DNA from: Bacteroidia bacterium
Lineage (GTDB): Bacteria; Bacteroidota; Bacteroidia; Bacteroidales; UBA7960
Direction of reading: 5' to 3'
Assembly (NCBI GenBank): GCA_007695305.1
Contig: REEA01000126.1
Coordinates: 1-51,120 of the forward strand
Length of the DNA stretch: 51,120 bases
The stretch's first letter is position 1, and each line of letters begins with the position of its first letter. Below the pieces are notes generated by a model. The model saw nothing but the letters and a program-made list of their open reading frames with translations, was not told the DNA's origin and did no database searches. Shown one piece after another: positions 8,459 through 18,148 of the stretch. A program made the position numbers and the translations under genes.

Positions 8459-10963
8459 TTAATCAATAGTTTGTCCGATGGAGAAGTGGAACTGTCCGCC
8501 ACCTGCTCCGGGCAATCCAGGAACATCATCGAAGCCATACCCCCAGTCGATTCCCAGCAGGCCGAACATGGGCAGAAAGACCCTTGCCCCAACTCCGGCC
8601 GAGCGTTTAAAGCTGAAAGGGTTAAAAGACTGAATGCTGGAATAGGAATTTCCACCCTCCATGAATGCCAGCAAATAAATTGTTGCCATTGGGTTTAGCG
8701 AGACCGGGTACCTTAACTCCATGGTGTATTTGTTGTAAGATGTGGCACCAACAAACTCACCCTGGGCATTTCTTGGGGTGAGAGCATAATTTGTATATCC
8801 CCTTAGTGCGATGATTTCGCGGCCATCGATTTCCCAGCCTGATAGTCCGTCTCCACCCAGGTAAAACCGTTCAAATGGGGGATAACCAATGTCGGAATTA
8901 TAGAATCCGAGGAAGCCAAATCTCACACGGGCCGTTACAATCAGATCACCCACGATTGGGGTGTACCAGTTCCCCCTGAAGTGCCATTTATGATATTCGA
9001 GCCAACGGTATTTTTCCTGGGGGGTAGCATCGGTGAAATCCTTGTCCCTGAATAAAGAGTAGGGTGCTGTTAGTTGCAAGGAGAGTGATACTTCAGAGCC
9101 CCGGCGGGGGAATAACAAACCATCTTTGGAGTTCCTTCCGAAAACCGCGCGGTAACTGAGGTTGTTGGATTGCCCGTTGTCAAAAATAAACCGGATAGGA
9201 CTGTTAAATATATCATAGTGCTGATAGGTGATTGACTGTTGCAGGAAGAAGTAATCATCCGGGAAAGTCAGCCTTTTTGTAAGCCCCACCGATGATCCGA
9301 GTATAGAATAATAGCCGTAATTGGGATGGTCTCTTGTGAGGTTCCTCCGGTGTGTTGTTTGATAAAAGGAAAGGCTGAGGGCATTGGGCCTTCGTCCTCC
9401 CATCCATGGTTCGGTAAATGATAAGCTGTACGAGAGGTAACCACGTCCGTAGGTTTGGGCGCGCAATGACAGCCTTTGTCCGTCGCCTGTGGGCAAGGGT
9501 CGCCAGGCCTCTCTGTTGAACATATTACGTGTGGAAAAATTGTTGAAAGAGATACCCACCGTGCCGATGATCCGGTTGGCTCCCCAGCCACCGGAGAGCT
9601 CAATCTGGTCAGAAGAGGTCTCTTCCACGATGTACTCCAGGTCCACGGTGTTATCGGCAGGATTGGGGATAGGCCGTACGTCAATGGTTTCCTGGTTGAA
9701 AAAACCCAGCTGGATAATTTCCCTCTGGCTTCTGATAATGGCTGAACGACTGAAGAGTTGTCCGGGACGTGTTCTTATTTCACGCATAATCACGTGATCA
9801 TTGGTTCGTGTATTGCCACTTACACTTACCCTGTTGATGCGCGCTTGTTCTCCCTCCCATATCCTGATCTCAATGTCGATGGAGTCGTTCACAATGGCTA
9901 CCTCAACCGGATCGAGCTGAAAGAAAAGATAGCCCACATCCATATACAGGGAGCTGACGTCACCTTCATCCATGTTCATGAAGAGGTTTTTTTCCAGCTT
10001 GGCCTGATTATAAACGTCTCCGGGACGGATATTGAGAACCTCATTGAGCACTTCTTCGGGATAAACCGTGTTTCCCACCCAATCAATGTTGCCGAAAAAA
10101 TAGGTGGGACCTTCATAAATGTGCAGGTCAATTTCTATGCGATCATCGTCCACAAAATAGATTGAATCTCTGATAATTGCTGCATCTCTTTTTCCCAGCT
10201 CATTATACCTCGCAATCAGATTACGCTTATCTTCTTCAAATTTATCATCAACAAGTTTGGAAGATGAAAAAAGGAACCGCAGGCTTCTTTCCCGGGTGTT
10301 TTTCATGATCCGTTTGATCTGCCTTTCGGAGAGTACTTCATTTCCATAGATATTGACTTCCCGGATACGTGTCCTGTTGCCCCTGTCGATCTCAAACTCA
10401 AGGATCATGCTATTCACCCGGGCAGTATCTTCCATCTGTCTTATTTCGATGGTGGGTGTAAGATACCCTTTCCCCATATAATAACTTTCAATGGCATTTT
10501 CGGCACGGAAAAGCAGGTTTTCAGTTACGACATCATTTCTAACCAAATTGAGCTTATCGCGCAAATCATCCGCTTCTGACCTGCGGATTCCTTTGAATTC
10601 GTAGCGGGTGAGCCTGGGACGTTCAACCAGCTGAATGTCAAGAAACACAACATCATCCTGTATAGAAGTGATACCGATGCTGATATGCTTGAACAGACCA
10701 TTGGCCCACAGACGTGTAATGGCGCCGGATATATCTTCACCGGGGATGGTGATACGCTGGCCTGTACTTAATCGGCTGGCCATGACCACCACACTGGGTT
10801 CAAGAAATTGTGTGCCACTGACGGTAATGCCCCCAATCTGGTATTCTCTGGGGTTCATTGGGTCAATAACGATCTGTTCGCCAGTGAGCACCTGCTGGGC
10901 GAATACCGGGGCAGATAACACAAGCAACACCGGGAGAAAAAAGCGTGGGATTAATCTCAACAT
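8459..10963 (-). CDS. bamA: Outer membrane protein assembly factor BamA
   Basis: Core of the BAM machinery that inserts beta-barrel proteins into the outer membrane. 834 residues. The signal peptide ends at about residue 22 (APVFAQQ). A string of POTRA domains spans about residues 40-440, recognisable from repeated patterns such as I-x-G-N-x-x-x-x-x-x-I and the pre-barrel VEETSSDQIELSGGWGANR. A 16-strand-type barrel makes up the C-terminal half and ends in FHFSIGQTID. The conserved barrel loop GGDGLSGW is present in the variant form found in Bacteroidota. It starts 10 nt after uppS and is followed by ompH, its periplasmic partner. Confidence 0.96.
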   Translation of the reverse strand: MLRLIPRFFLPVLLVLSAPVFAQQVLTGEQIVIDPMNPREYQIGGITVSGTQFLEPSVVVMASRLSTGQRITIPGEDISGAITRLWANGLFKHISIGITSIQDDVVFLDIQLVERPRLTRYEFKGIRRSEADDLRDKLNLVRNDVVTENLLFRAENAIESYYMGKGYLTPTIEIRQMEDTARVNSMILEFEIDRGNRTRIREVNIYGNEVLSERQIKRIMKNTRERSLRFLFSSSKLVDDKFEEDKRNLIARYNELGKRDAAIIRDSIYFVDDDRIEIDLHIYEGPTYFFGNIDWVGNTVYPEEVLNEVLNIRPGDVYNQAKLEKNLFMNMDEGDVSSLYMDVGYLFFQLDPVEVAIVNDSIDIEIRIWEGEQARINRVSVSGNTRTNDHVIMREIRTRPGQLFSRSAIIRSQREIIQLGFFNQETIDVRPIPNPADNTVDLEYIVEETSSDQIELSGGWGANRIIGTVGISFNNFSTRNMFNREAWRPLPTGDGQRLSLRAQTYGRGYLSYSLSFTEPWMGGRRPNALSLSFYQTTHRRNLTRDHPNYGYYSILGSSVGLTKRLTFPDDYFFLQQSITYQHYDIFNSPIRFIFDNGQSNNLSYRAVFGRNSKDGLLFPRRGSEVSLSLQLTAPYSLFRDKDFTDATPQEKYRWLEYHKWHFRGNWYTPIVGDLIVTARVRFGFLGFYNSDIGYPPFERFYLGGDGLSGWEIDGREIIALRGYTNYALTPRNAQGEFVGATSYNKYTMELRYPVSLNPMATIYLLAFMEGGNSYSSIQSFNPFSFKRSAGVGARVFLPMFGLLGIDWGYGFDDVPGLPGAGGGQFHFSIGQTID

Positions 10964-10973
10964 GATTCAATCC

Positions 10974-11735
10974 TTATTTCAAGATATTTTTCGATATGAC
11001 AGGCTGGTTATTGACTTTTCCGAATCGTCTTTCTCTTCTTTGATAATCAATAATTGCCTGGTAAAAATGTTTTCTTCTAAAATCGGGCCAGAAAACGGGG
11101 GTAAAATACAGTTCAGTATAAGCCATTTGCCAGAGCAGAAAGTTGCTGAGCCTCAGTTCTCCACTTGTACGGATCAGCAGGTCGGGATCAGGTATGTTTG
11201 CTGTTTCCAGATGATTTACAAACAATTCTTCATCTACTTCGTCAGGATTGATGGTTCTCTCTGCAATTTTCCTGGCAATTTTCTGGACTGCGTTCACTAC
11301 TTCCCATCTTGCGCTGTAACTGAGGGCTACCGTTACGATCAGCTTATTGTTGTTTGCTGTAAGCTCCAAAGCTTCTCTTAATTTTTCCCGGCAGACTTCC
11401 GGCAGTGACTCCAGGTCGCCAATGGCTTGCAATCTGACGCCATTCTCATTCAGTTCGGGAGTTTCATTGCCAATGGCTCTGACCAAAAGGTCCATTAATG
11501 TTTCCACCTCCTTATGCGGACGACACCAGTTTTCAGTGGAAAATGCAAAGAAGGTCAGGTACTGAACCCCCAGATCGGCAGCTGCTTTTACTGTGTCACG
11601 CACAGCTTCTATGCCGTTTTCATGGCCAAAGATCCGCTCCTTTCCCCGCTGACGGGCCCATCTTCCATTACCATCCATTATCAGTGCAACATGCATTGGA
11701 AGCTTCTCTTTGTCAATACGTTCCTTTAAATCCAT
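10974..11735 (-). CDS. uppS: Isoprenyl transferase (undecaprenyl diphosphate synthase)
   Basis: Condenses isopentenyl diphosphate onto farnesyl diphosphate in cis to make the C55 lipid carrier for peptidoglycan and surface glycans. 253 residues. The signature HVALIMDGNGRWA (15-27) contains the catalytic Asp21, followed by GHENGIEAV. The C-terminal RTSGELRLSNFLLWQ binds the homoallylic substrate. The gene lies between DUF6089 and bamA in the envelope operon, linking lipid-carrier supply with PBP2/RodA upstream. Confidence 0.97.
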   Translation of the reverse strand: MDLKERIDKEKLPMHVALIMDGNGRWARQRGKERIFGHENGIEAVRDTVKAAADLGVQYLTFFAFSTENWCRPHKEVETLMDLLVRAIGNETPELNENGVRLQAIGDLESLPEVCREKLREALELTANNNKLIVTVALSYSARWEVVNAVQKIARKIAERTINPDEVDEELFVNHLETANIPDPDLLIRTSGELRLSNFLLWQMAYTELYFTPVFWPDFRRKHFYQAIIDYQRRERRFGKVNNQPVISKNILK

Positions 11736-11831
11736 TCTTAATCAATATATTATACCTCCCAAAAGTGGCACAAATTTCTTAAATTGTTTGGATAAATAAA
11801 AGGAAAAACGCCAACTTTATGAAAATTTGTG

Positions 11832-12509
11832 TTAATAAGGACAGAAAACACTGCATCTGTCCCTGATCCGAATGGTAAAGGTAAGACCGGCAAAAGAATA
11901 CCAGTCGTTCACTTTCGGATTGCCAACACCGGGATTGGTTGCCGTATGGTAAATACCATCCAGCTCGTCAGTGGTGGTGGCCCGCATTCCCCATTCCACA
12001 CTCCCGTTGATCTTGTTGGAAATATGATACTTAAAACCCAGTCCAAGAATTAATCCCAACCGGCTGATTTTATACTCTTGTGTATATACATCTTCAAATA
12101 AAACAGCACCGCTTCCGCCGAAAATAAATGGTGAAAATTTACTCTCAGGGTCACCGGCCACATACGGCAGGAAGTTGATCTCTCCAACAAGTGACAATTC
12201 TGTAACTCCCGTGCTGAAATTTTGTTGCGTAGGGGGGATGAAATAAGTTGTATTTTCCGCTGATCCACTTATTTGACCGTATAATGCATTCAGCCGCAAG
12301 GCTACATGATCGGTATAATTGAAGCGTACGAAAGCCCCTCCCGAAATGCCGGGTTCTGTGATCAAACTGGAGGGTTCATCATAGGGATTATAATCTCCAA
12401 TGTAAGTAGATGTGCCCGCGAATAAGCCAAATTCAAAGGTTTGTGCCTTCACCACCGCAACATTCAACAGGAACAGGGCCACAAACGGTATCAGAATATT
12501 TCTTTTCAT
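11832..12509 (-). CDS. DUF6089-type outer-membrane beta-barrel protein
   Basis: 225 residues. A clear signal peptide (MKRNILIPF to VVKAQ) precedes alternating amphipathic strands with the opening FEFGLFAGTSTYIGDYNP, typical of the small barrel family DUF6089. In Bacteroidota this family sits between nadK and uppS, exactly as here. The function is unknown; the location suggests an envelope role tied to BAM or wall synthesis. Confidence 0.8.
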   Translation of the reverse strand: MKRNILIPFVALFLLNVAVVKAQTFEFGLFAGTSTYIGDYNPYDEPSSLITEPGISGGAFVRFNYTDHVALRLNALYGQISGSAENTTYFIPPTQQNFSTGVTELSLVGEINFLPYVAGDPESKFSPFIFGGSGAVLFEDVYTQEYKISRLGLILGLGFKYHISNKINGSVEWGMRATTTDELDGIYHTATNPGVGNPKVNDWYSFAGLTFTIRIRDRCSVFCPY

Positions 12510-12561
12510 GCATTTTCTGTTTCAACAAACATAACGAATGGGCGTTAATAATATTTTATGG

Positions 12562-13440
12562 TCAGTTTCTTTTATCCAGTCCCCAGGCGAGTTTATTACG
12601 GATGGTTTTGTAAAAATCTTTTTGTCCCACACAAATCAGATTCATGGGGAAACCGGCTCTTGTAACAACCAGCTCAGTGGTCTTATTAAGCGGTCTTGAT
12701 CGTGAGTCAAGCAATACGAGATAATCTTGTGTGCGGCCGGTTATTTTCAGTTTCACCAGGCTGTGGTCAGGAATCACGATGGGTCTGACAGTCAGATTGT
12801 GAGTGGCAATGGGTGTAATGACCAGGTTTCTGCTTTCAGGTGAGATTATCGGGCCGCCGCAGCTTAAAGAATAACCTGTTGATCCGGTTGGTGTAGCTAC
12901 GATCAGACCGTCAGCCCAATAGGTGTTCAGAAACAGATCGTCCACATATACACTGATGGTGATCATTGTGGCGTTGTCACGTTTCAGAACGGTCAACTCA
13001 TTGAGGGCATAATTGATGCTTCCAAACAGGTTGTCGGGCTCCACCAATTGCAAAGTTGCTCTCTTATCTATTGTATAATCTCCAGTCAACAAAGAATTTG
13101 TGGCAAAGCTGATTTCTTCCGAAGAAATGGCGGACAAAAACCCGAGTCGCCCGGTGTTTATACCCAGTACCGGAATACCTGTGTCCTGCACAAGGGTAAT
13201 AGTATCCAGCAGAGTACCATCACCACCCAGGCTGATCAAACAGAAGGTGTCGGGCTCAGTCCTGCTCTGGTCGGCAAGCACAGTAACCGGACATTTGAAC
13301 TGTACATAACTCCTGATGTGGTTGTATAAACTTTCGTAAATCTGGAAGGAGGTGGCTTTTTCTTCCAACAAATGGACAAGCAACCTGAAATTATCAAAAA
13401 ATGAAGGATCAAAAGCGCGACCGAAAAATGCAATCTTCAT
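12562..13440 (-). CDS. nadK: NAD kinase
   Basis: Phosphorylates NAD to NADP in the cytosol. 292 residues. The family motif GGDGT is at 72-76, preceded by CLISL. The second substrate loop TPTGSTGYSLSCGGPI is intact, as is the NELTVLKRD segment. The start at 13440 (MKIAFFGRAF) is standard for the phylum. It lies 52 nt upstream of the DUF6089 gene on the same strand and 112 nt downstream of rodA. Confidence 0.97.
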   Translation of the reverse strand: MKIAFFGRAFDPSFFDNFRLLVHLLEEKATSFQIYESLYNHIRSYVQFKCPVTVLADQSRTEPDTFCLISLGGDGTLLDTITLVQDTGIPVLGINTGRLGFLSAISSEEISFATNSLLTGDYTIDKRATLQLVEPDNLFGSINYALNELTVLKRDNATMITISVYVDDLFLNTYWADGLIVATPTGSTGYSLSCGGPIISPESRNLVITPIATHNLTVRPIVIPDHSLVKLKITGRTQDYLVLLDSRSRPLNKTTELVVTRAGFPMNLICVGQKDFYKTIRNKLAWGLDKRN

Positions 13441-13552
13441 TGGATGTTCTTTTTGGAGCGACCGGATCCTATATGGTGCTTGGTTGTTCGCCCGTGAATA
13501 ATTTCGTTCAAATGCGATATGATTCTCATTATGTGTATCAATTTCTTATGGC

Positions 13553-14815
13553 TTAAATCATTTCATGACGGTTGGCGTCAAATTTTAAAAAGGTAAACAA
13601 CATGAGTGTAGTTCCCCATAAAGATGAACCACCATAGCTTAACAGCGGCAAAGGTATGCCAATTACAGGCACCAGACCAACCGTCATACCGATGTTAACC
13701 GCAAAGTGAAACAATAAGACAGAGGTGATACAATAGCCAAAGACCCTGCTAAATGTAGATTTTTGCCTTTCGGCAAGATAAATCAGCCGCAATAAAAGCC
13801 ATACAAACAAGCCGATGATCACCAGGCTTCCGGCAAAACCCCATTCTTCTCCCACCGTGCAGAAGATAAAGTCGGTGGTCTGCTCGGGTACAAAATTAAA
13901 CTGTGTTTGTGTGCCCTGCAGAAAACCTTTCCCCCATAAGCCACCCGATCCGATGGCAATTTTTGACTGATGGAGGTTATAACCGGCACCCTGGAGGTCT
14001 GCGTTGCCATGCACCAGCACTTCTATTCTGGCTTTGTGGTGCGGTTGAAGGATATTGTCAAAGGCATAATCCACAGAATAAACGTAACCCGATAAAAAGA
14101 GGAATAAGGCGATCACCTGCAGAACCGCTCCTGATTTTTTTCTCATGATCACGGCGACAAAAAAAGCTATGAAAGCCAGCACACTGATAATGATGAATTC
14201 GTTCATCATTAATGTCAACACAAACAAAAACACTGCGATGCCTCCAATCACAAACACCAACAGTCCTATCCAGCCTTCTCTGAAAAGTGCCAGGGAAAAC
14301 GACAGGAACACCAGGGTGGTACCTACATCTTTTTGTAAAAGTACCAGTCCTGCCGGCAGTAAAATCAAGCAAAGGCCTTTGAGCAGGTCTTTATTGCCGG
14401 GTTTTCGGGATCTGATGCTGCTAATAATGGATGCCAGGGCGAGTGCCGTCGCATATTTGGCGATTTCTGAAGGCTGAAAAGCCAGACCGCCAATCCGGAA
14501 CCAGGCCCTTGTGGCATTAATTTCCACCCCTGCAAACAAAACGGCTATCAGCAGAAGGATAGCAACCGCGTAGATGATATTTGCAAAACCCGTAAAAAAG
14601 CGCACATCAATAAGCATCACCGCGGCTGCTACCACAAGGCTGGTAAGGATAAACACGAATTGTTTTCCGTAGCTTGTGCTGAAATTAAGCACATGTCCCA
14701 TGCCTTCAGTGAATTCAGCGGCGTATATGCTTAACCACCCGATGGTAACCATGATCAGGTACAACAGGATCACTGTTTTATCGGAATTATGTATGATACC
14801 TTGTTTATTTGTCAT
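13553..14815 (-). CDS. rodA: Rod-shape SEDS glycosyltransferase RodA
   Basis: Polymerises lipid II into glycan strands during side-wall growth, working with PBP2. 420 residues with about ten membrane helices. SEDS hallmarks include GSGGLWGKGFLQGTQTQ, the FVPEQTTDFIF segment and the C-terminal VIGIPLPLLSYGGSSLW. Its ATG overlaps the stop of mrdA by 4 nt (ATGA), indicating translational coupling to its transpeptidase partner. Confidence 0.97.
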   Translation of the reverse strand: MTNKQGIIHNSDKTVILLYLIMVTIGWLSIYAAEFTEGMGHVLNFSTSYGKQFVFILTSLVVAAAVMLIDVRFFTGFANIIYAVAILLLIAVLFAGVEINATRAWFRIGGLAFQPSEIAKYATALALASIISSIRSRKPGNKDLLKGLCLILLPAGLVLLQKDVGTTLVFLSFSLALFREGWIGLLVFVIGGIAVFLFVLTLMMNEFIIISVLAFIAFFVAVIMRKKSGAVLQVIALFLFLSGYVYSVDYAFDNILQPHHKARIEVLVHGNADLQGAGYNLHQSKIAIGSGGLWGKGFLQGTQTQFNFVPEQTTDFIFCTVGEEWGFAGSLVIIGLFVWLLLRLIYLAERQKSTFSRVFGYCITSVLLFHFAVNIGMTVGLVPVIGIPLPLLSYGGSSLWGTTLMLFTFLKFDANRHEMI

Positions 14816-16647
14816 GGTTGAGCTGTTAAAAAACTTTGATTTAACACCCTGTCTTCAAACCATTTGCGTTGCACTTTGCCTGTCAGGTATTGTTCGATCA
14901 TTAGGCTGGCGATGGGTGCGGCCCATACGGAGCCGTAGCCGGCGTTTTCCACGACTACAGAGATGGCAATTTGCGGGTCATCAACAGGTGCGAAAGCAAC
15001 AAAAACAGAATGGTTCTCGCCATGGGGATTTTGCACGGTGCCGGTTTTCCCCGCCATACTAATGCCCGGGATACGTGAAAACCGCCCGGTGCCGTCTTCA
15101 ACAACCATGTGCATAGCATATACAATGGTTTCAAAATGTTCTTTGTCGACGGGGATGTCTTGTGCCAGCGAATGCCTGGTGTTAGGGTTATCGGTCTGGC
15201 CAATGGCTTTTACCACATGGGGGGTTAAATAGTAACCTCTGTTGGCAATGGCGGCGGTCATGTTGGCAAGCTGCATGGGGGTCACACCCAACTCTCCCTG
15301 GCCTATGCCAAGCGAAAGTATGGTTTGGGATCTCCAGCCCGAGGTACCGTAGAGTCTGTCATAATAATCAGCAGTGGCAACCAATCCGGGCAGCTCAAAG
15401 GCCAGATCGGTGCCAAAAGTTCTTCCAAAACCAAAACTCAGGAGATAATCACGCCAGTGGGAAAATGAATGCTGAATACCGTTGAATATCGGATTGTTGA
15501 TTGTGTTTTGAAAAATGATGCTGGAATAGGTGTTGCAACTGTATTGGATTGCCGTAACCGCGTTTACCGGGCCGGGGTGTGACCTGCATCTGACGCTGAT
15601 GCCACCGGCATGGTAGATGCCACTGCATCCGTATCTTGTATGGGGCTCTACAACCCCTTCCTGCAGAGCGATCAGCGTACTTACCAGCTTGAATACCGAT
15701 CCCGGCGGGTATTGCGCCATCAAGGCCCTGTTGAACAGAGGCTTTAACGTGTCATTTTGAAGCATGCGGTAATTTCTGGTACGTTGCCTGCCAACCAAAA
15801 GGCCCGGGTCAAAGGAGGGTGCCGACACCAATGCCAAAACCTCTCCTGTTGCCGGTTCAATGGCCACTATGCTTCCACGCTTGTTTTGCATCAGCTTTTC
15901 GCCATATAATTGCAGCTGTGTGTCCAGCGTGGTGTAAATGTCTTTTCCGGCTATGGCAAGTGTGTCGTATCTCCCGTCGTGAAAAGGGCCGATATCGCGG
16001 TTAAAAACGTCAACCATGCGGATACGCAGGCCCTTTTGCCCCCTAAGCTCCTTCTCGTAGGCTTTTTCAATACCGCTGATGCCGATAAAGTCGCCCGGCC
16101 GGTAATAGGGATCGTTGCCGATGATACCAGGACCGGCCTCTCCAACATAACCGAAAGTGTGCGTGGCAATTGGATAGGTGTAACGCCGGAGGGTACGCGG
16201 CTGTGTGAAAAAGCCGGGAAAACGAAACATCTTTTCCTGGAATGCAGCAAAAGTAGTTTTGGAGATCTGCCGTTCAAAAACAGATGCCCTGAACATTGAA
16301 TGTCTCCTTGCCTGCAAAAGGCGGCTTTCAAAAGTGGATACATCCATGTTCAATAAACGGCAGAACTCAAGTGTGTCAATCACACCCACCTGACCTGGTA
16401 TAACCATCAAATCATAATGAACCTCATTGTAAACCAACAGTTCACCGTGCCGGTCGTAAATCAGACCGCGGGAAGGATAGTCTGTGATGTGTCGCAGGAA
16501 ATTGCTCCTGGCAAAAGCCTTGTAAGAGGGATCAACGATTTGCAACATGAACAACCGTATCAGCAAAATCAAACCAACAGCAATGATGAAGCCGGATACG
16601 ATCTTGCGTCTGCTGTTATACTGGTCCGTTTTGCCGTGAATTTGCAT
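14812..16647 (-). CDS. mrdA: Penicillin-binding protein 2 (peptidoglycan D,D-transpeptidase)
   Basis: Cross-links peptidoglycan in the periplasm as the partner of RodA. About 611 residues from the chosen start: one N-terminal membrane helix (about residues 17-37), a dimerisation region, then the transpeptidase domain. The domain has Ser317 in the SVFK motif, SCN (370-372) and a later KTGT motif; all three catalytic motifs are intact. The start at 16647 (MQIHGKTDQ) is favoured over 16758 because a TAnnTTTG box lies at 16692-16699 and the membrane anchor follows directly. No mreC/mreD genes precede it; the divergent neighbour is unrelated. Confidence 0.95.
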   Translation of the reverse strand: MQIHGKTDQYNSRRKIVSGFIIAVGLILLIRLFMLQIVDPSYKAFARSNFLRHITDYPSRGLIYDRHGELLVYNEVHYDLMVIPGQVGVIDTLEFCRLLNMDVSTFESRLLQARRHSMFRASVFERQISKTTFAAFQEKMFRFPGFFTQPRTLRRYTYPIATHTFGYVGEAGPGIIGNDPYYRPGDFIGISGIEKAYEKELRGQKGLRIRMVDVFNRDIGPFHDGRYDTLAIAGKDIYTTLDTQLQLYGEKLMQNKRGSIVAIEPATGEVLALVSAPSFDPGLLVGRQRTRNYRMLQNDTLKPLFNRALMAQYPPGSVFKLVSTLIALQEGVVEPHTRYGCSGIYHAGGISVRCRSHPGPVNAVTAIQYSCNTYSSIIFQNTINNPIFNGIQHSFSHWRDYLLSFGFGRTFGTDLAFELPGLVATADYYDRLYGTSGWRSQTILSLGIGQGELGVTPMQLANMTAAIANRGYYLTPHVVKAIGQTDNPNTRHSLAQDIPVDKEHFETIVYAMHMVVEDGTGRFSRIPGISMAGKTGTVQNPHGENHSVFVAFAPVDDPQIAISVVVENAGYGSVWAAPIASLMIEQYLTGKVQRKWFEDRVLNQSFLTAQP

Positions 16648-16691
16648 GGATAAAAACGATAGGTTAGCAATGGCCTTATTGCAATTACTTA

Positions 16692-16699
16692 CAAAATTA
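16692..16699 (-). promoter_or_regulatory. -7 box of the mrdA-rodA envelope operon
   Basis: The minus strand reads TAATTTTG, matching TAnnTTTG, with transcription expected near 16685 and a leader of about 38 nt. No -33 TTTG is seen. Confidence 0.5.
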
Positions 16700-16925
16700 A
16701 GCATTAGCATGTATTTTCCATGATCTTTTCTGAACATTTTTTTAACTTCGCCAACCAATCAGAAAGTATTGTGCATGTAGTCAAATAATTCCGGTGCGAA
16801 TTCAAAACATGATAAGGGTCATGATGGTATATAGCAATGGTGCCATCGTGCCGATACGCCCCAAATGACTTCCTTACAACCTGATTGTTCTTTTATCGGA
16901 TAATGCAACCCAAAAAGTACTTGTT

Positions 16926-18059
16926 ATGAAAAATAAAAAGATCATTGTACTTGGCGCCGGCATGGTCGGCAAAGCCATTGCCATCGATCTGGCAAAAAAG
17001 CATCATGTGTGTGCAGCAGATATCGACCAGCAATCACTTTCCTTCCTGTCAAAGAATTATGATATCGAGACAAAAGGCATTAACCTGATGGAAGAGGAAT
17101 CCGTTCAGTCATTGGTGAAAGGTTTTGACCTTGTTGTTTCTGCAGTTCCGGGTTTTATGGGATTCGACATTGTGAAAACGGTGATAGAAGCCGGAAAAAA
17201 TATCGTTGATATCTCCTTTATGCCGGAAGACTTCATGGAACTCAACACTCTGGCGGCCAGAAAAGGGGTAACCGCCATCACCGACTGTGGCGTGGCACCC
17301 GGTATGCCCAACCTGATCGTTGGTCATCATAATGAATCTATGGAAATAGAGCACTTTTCCTATTATGTTGGCGGGCTTCCTAAAGTAAAAGTTTATCCAT
17401 TCTATTACAAAGCCCCTTTTTCACCCATTGATGTGGTAGAGGAATATACACGTCCGGCACGATTTGTTGAGAAAGGTAAAAGGATGGTGAAACCTGCCAT
17501 GAGCGAGCCTGAAATGGCTTTCTTTGACAAGGTGGGAACACTGGAAGCTTTTTATACCGACGGGCTGAGGTCATTGCTGCGCAACATGGACCATATCCCC
17601 AACATGAAAGAAAAAACACTTCGCTATCCAGGTCATATCCAACTGATACAGGCACTGAAAATTGCCGGCTTTTTTGACAAGGAACCACTTACGGTCAACA
17701 ATGCTTCGATCCGCCCCATCGACTTTACCAGTAAAGTGCTGATCCGCGATTGGCAACTGGAGCCGGAAGAAAGGGAGTTTACCGTTATGCGCATTGAATT
17801 GACAGGCATTCAGGATGGAGAAGCCAAAAATATTGTTTATGAGCTATATGATGAATATGATGAAGTGGAGAAAATTACTTCCATGGCTCGTACAACAGGT
17901 TTCACCGCCACAGCCAATGCTGAGCTGGTCCTAAGCGGGCAGTTTAGCGGTAAAGGAGTATTCCCGCTGGAGCTGATCGGCATGGATGCCGATTGTTTTG
18001 AATTTGTGATGAAATACCTGAAAGAGCGAAATATCCGTTTTGAAATAACCATCTCATAA
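16926..18059 (+). CDS. Saccharopine-dehydrogenase-family oxidoreductase
   Basis: 377 residues. An N-terminal Rossmann fold has the dinucleotide motif GAGMVGKA (residues 10-17). The family block TDCGVAPGMPN is in the middle, and a C-terminal dimer/substrate domain shows the layout of saccharopine reductase (Lys9) and carboxynorspermidine synthase relatives. Cytosolic NAD(P)-dependent formation or cleavage of a secondary amine between amino acids is the family chemistry; the actual substrate is not readable. It is followed 89 nt later by gatE on the same strand, so cotranscription is possible, but no functional link is obvious. Confidence 0.85.
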   Translation: MKNKKIIVLGAGMVGKAIAIDLAKKHHVCAADIDQQSLSFLSKNYDIETKGINLMEEESVQSLVKGFDLVVSAVPGFMGFDIVKTVIEAGKNIVDISFMPEDFMELNTLAARKGVTAITDCGVAPGMPNLIVGHHNESMEIEHFSYYVGGLPKVKVYPFYYKAPFSPIDVVEEYTRPARFVEKGKRMVKPAMSEPEMAFFDKVGTLEAFYTDGLRSLLRNMDHIPNMKEKTLRYPGHIQLIQALKIAGFFDKEPLTVNNASIRPIDFTSKVLIRDWQLEPEEREFTVMRIELTGIQDGEAKNIVYELYDEYDEVEKITSMARTTGFTATANAELVLSGQFSGKGVFPLELIGMDADCFEFVMKYLKERNIRFEITIS

Positions 18060-18148
18060 ATCAGCCGTTAACAGGTCGAAAGCTGAAAAAGAAAGGGATT
18101 AAAAGCCATAGGAATCAATGCACGCCTGTTTGATGAAACCAACAACAC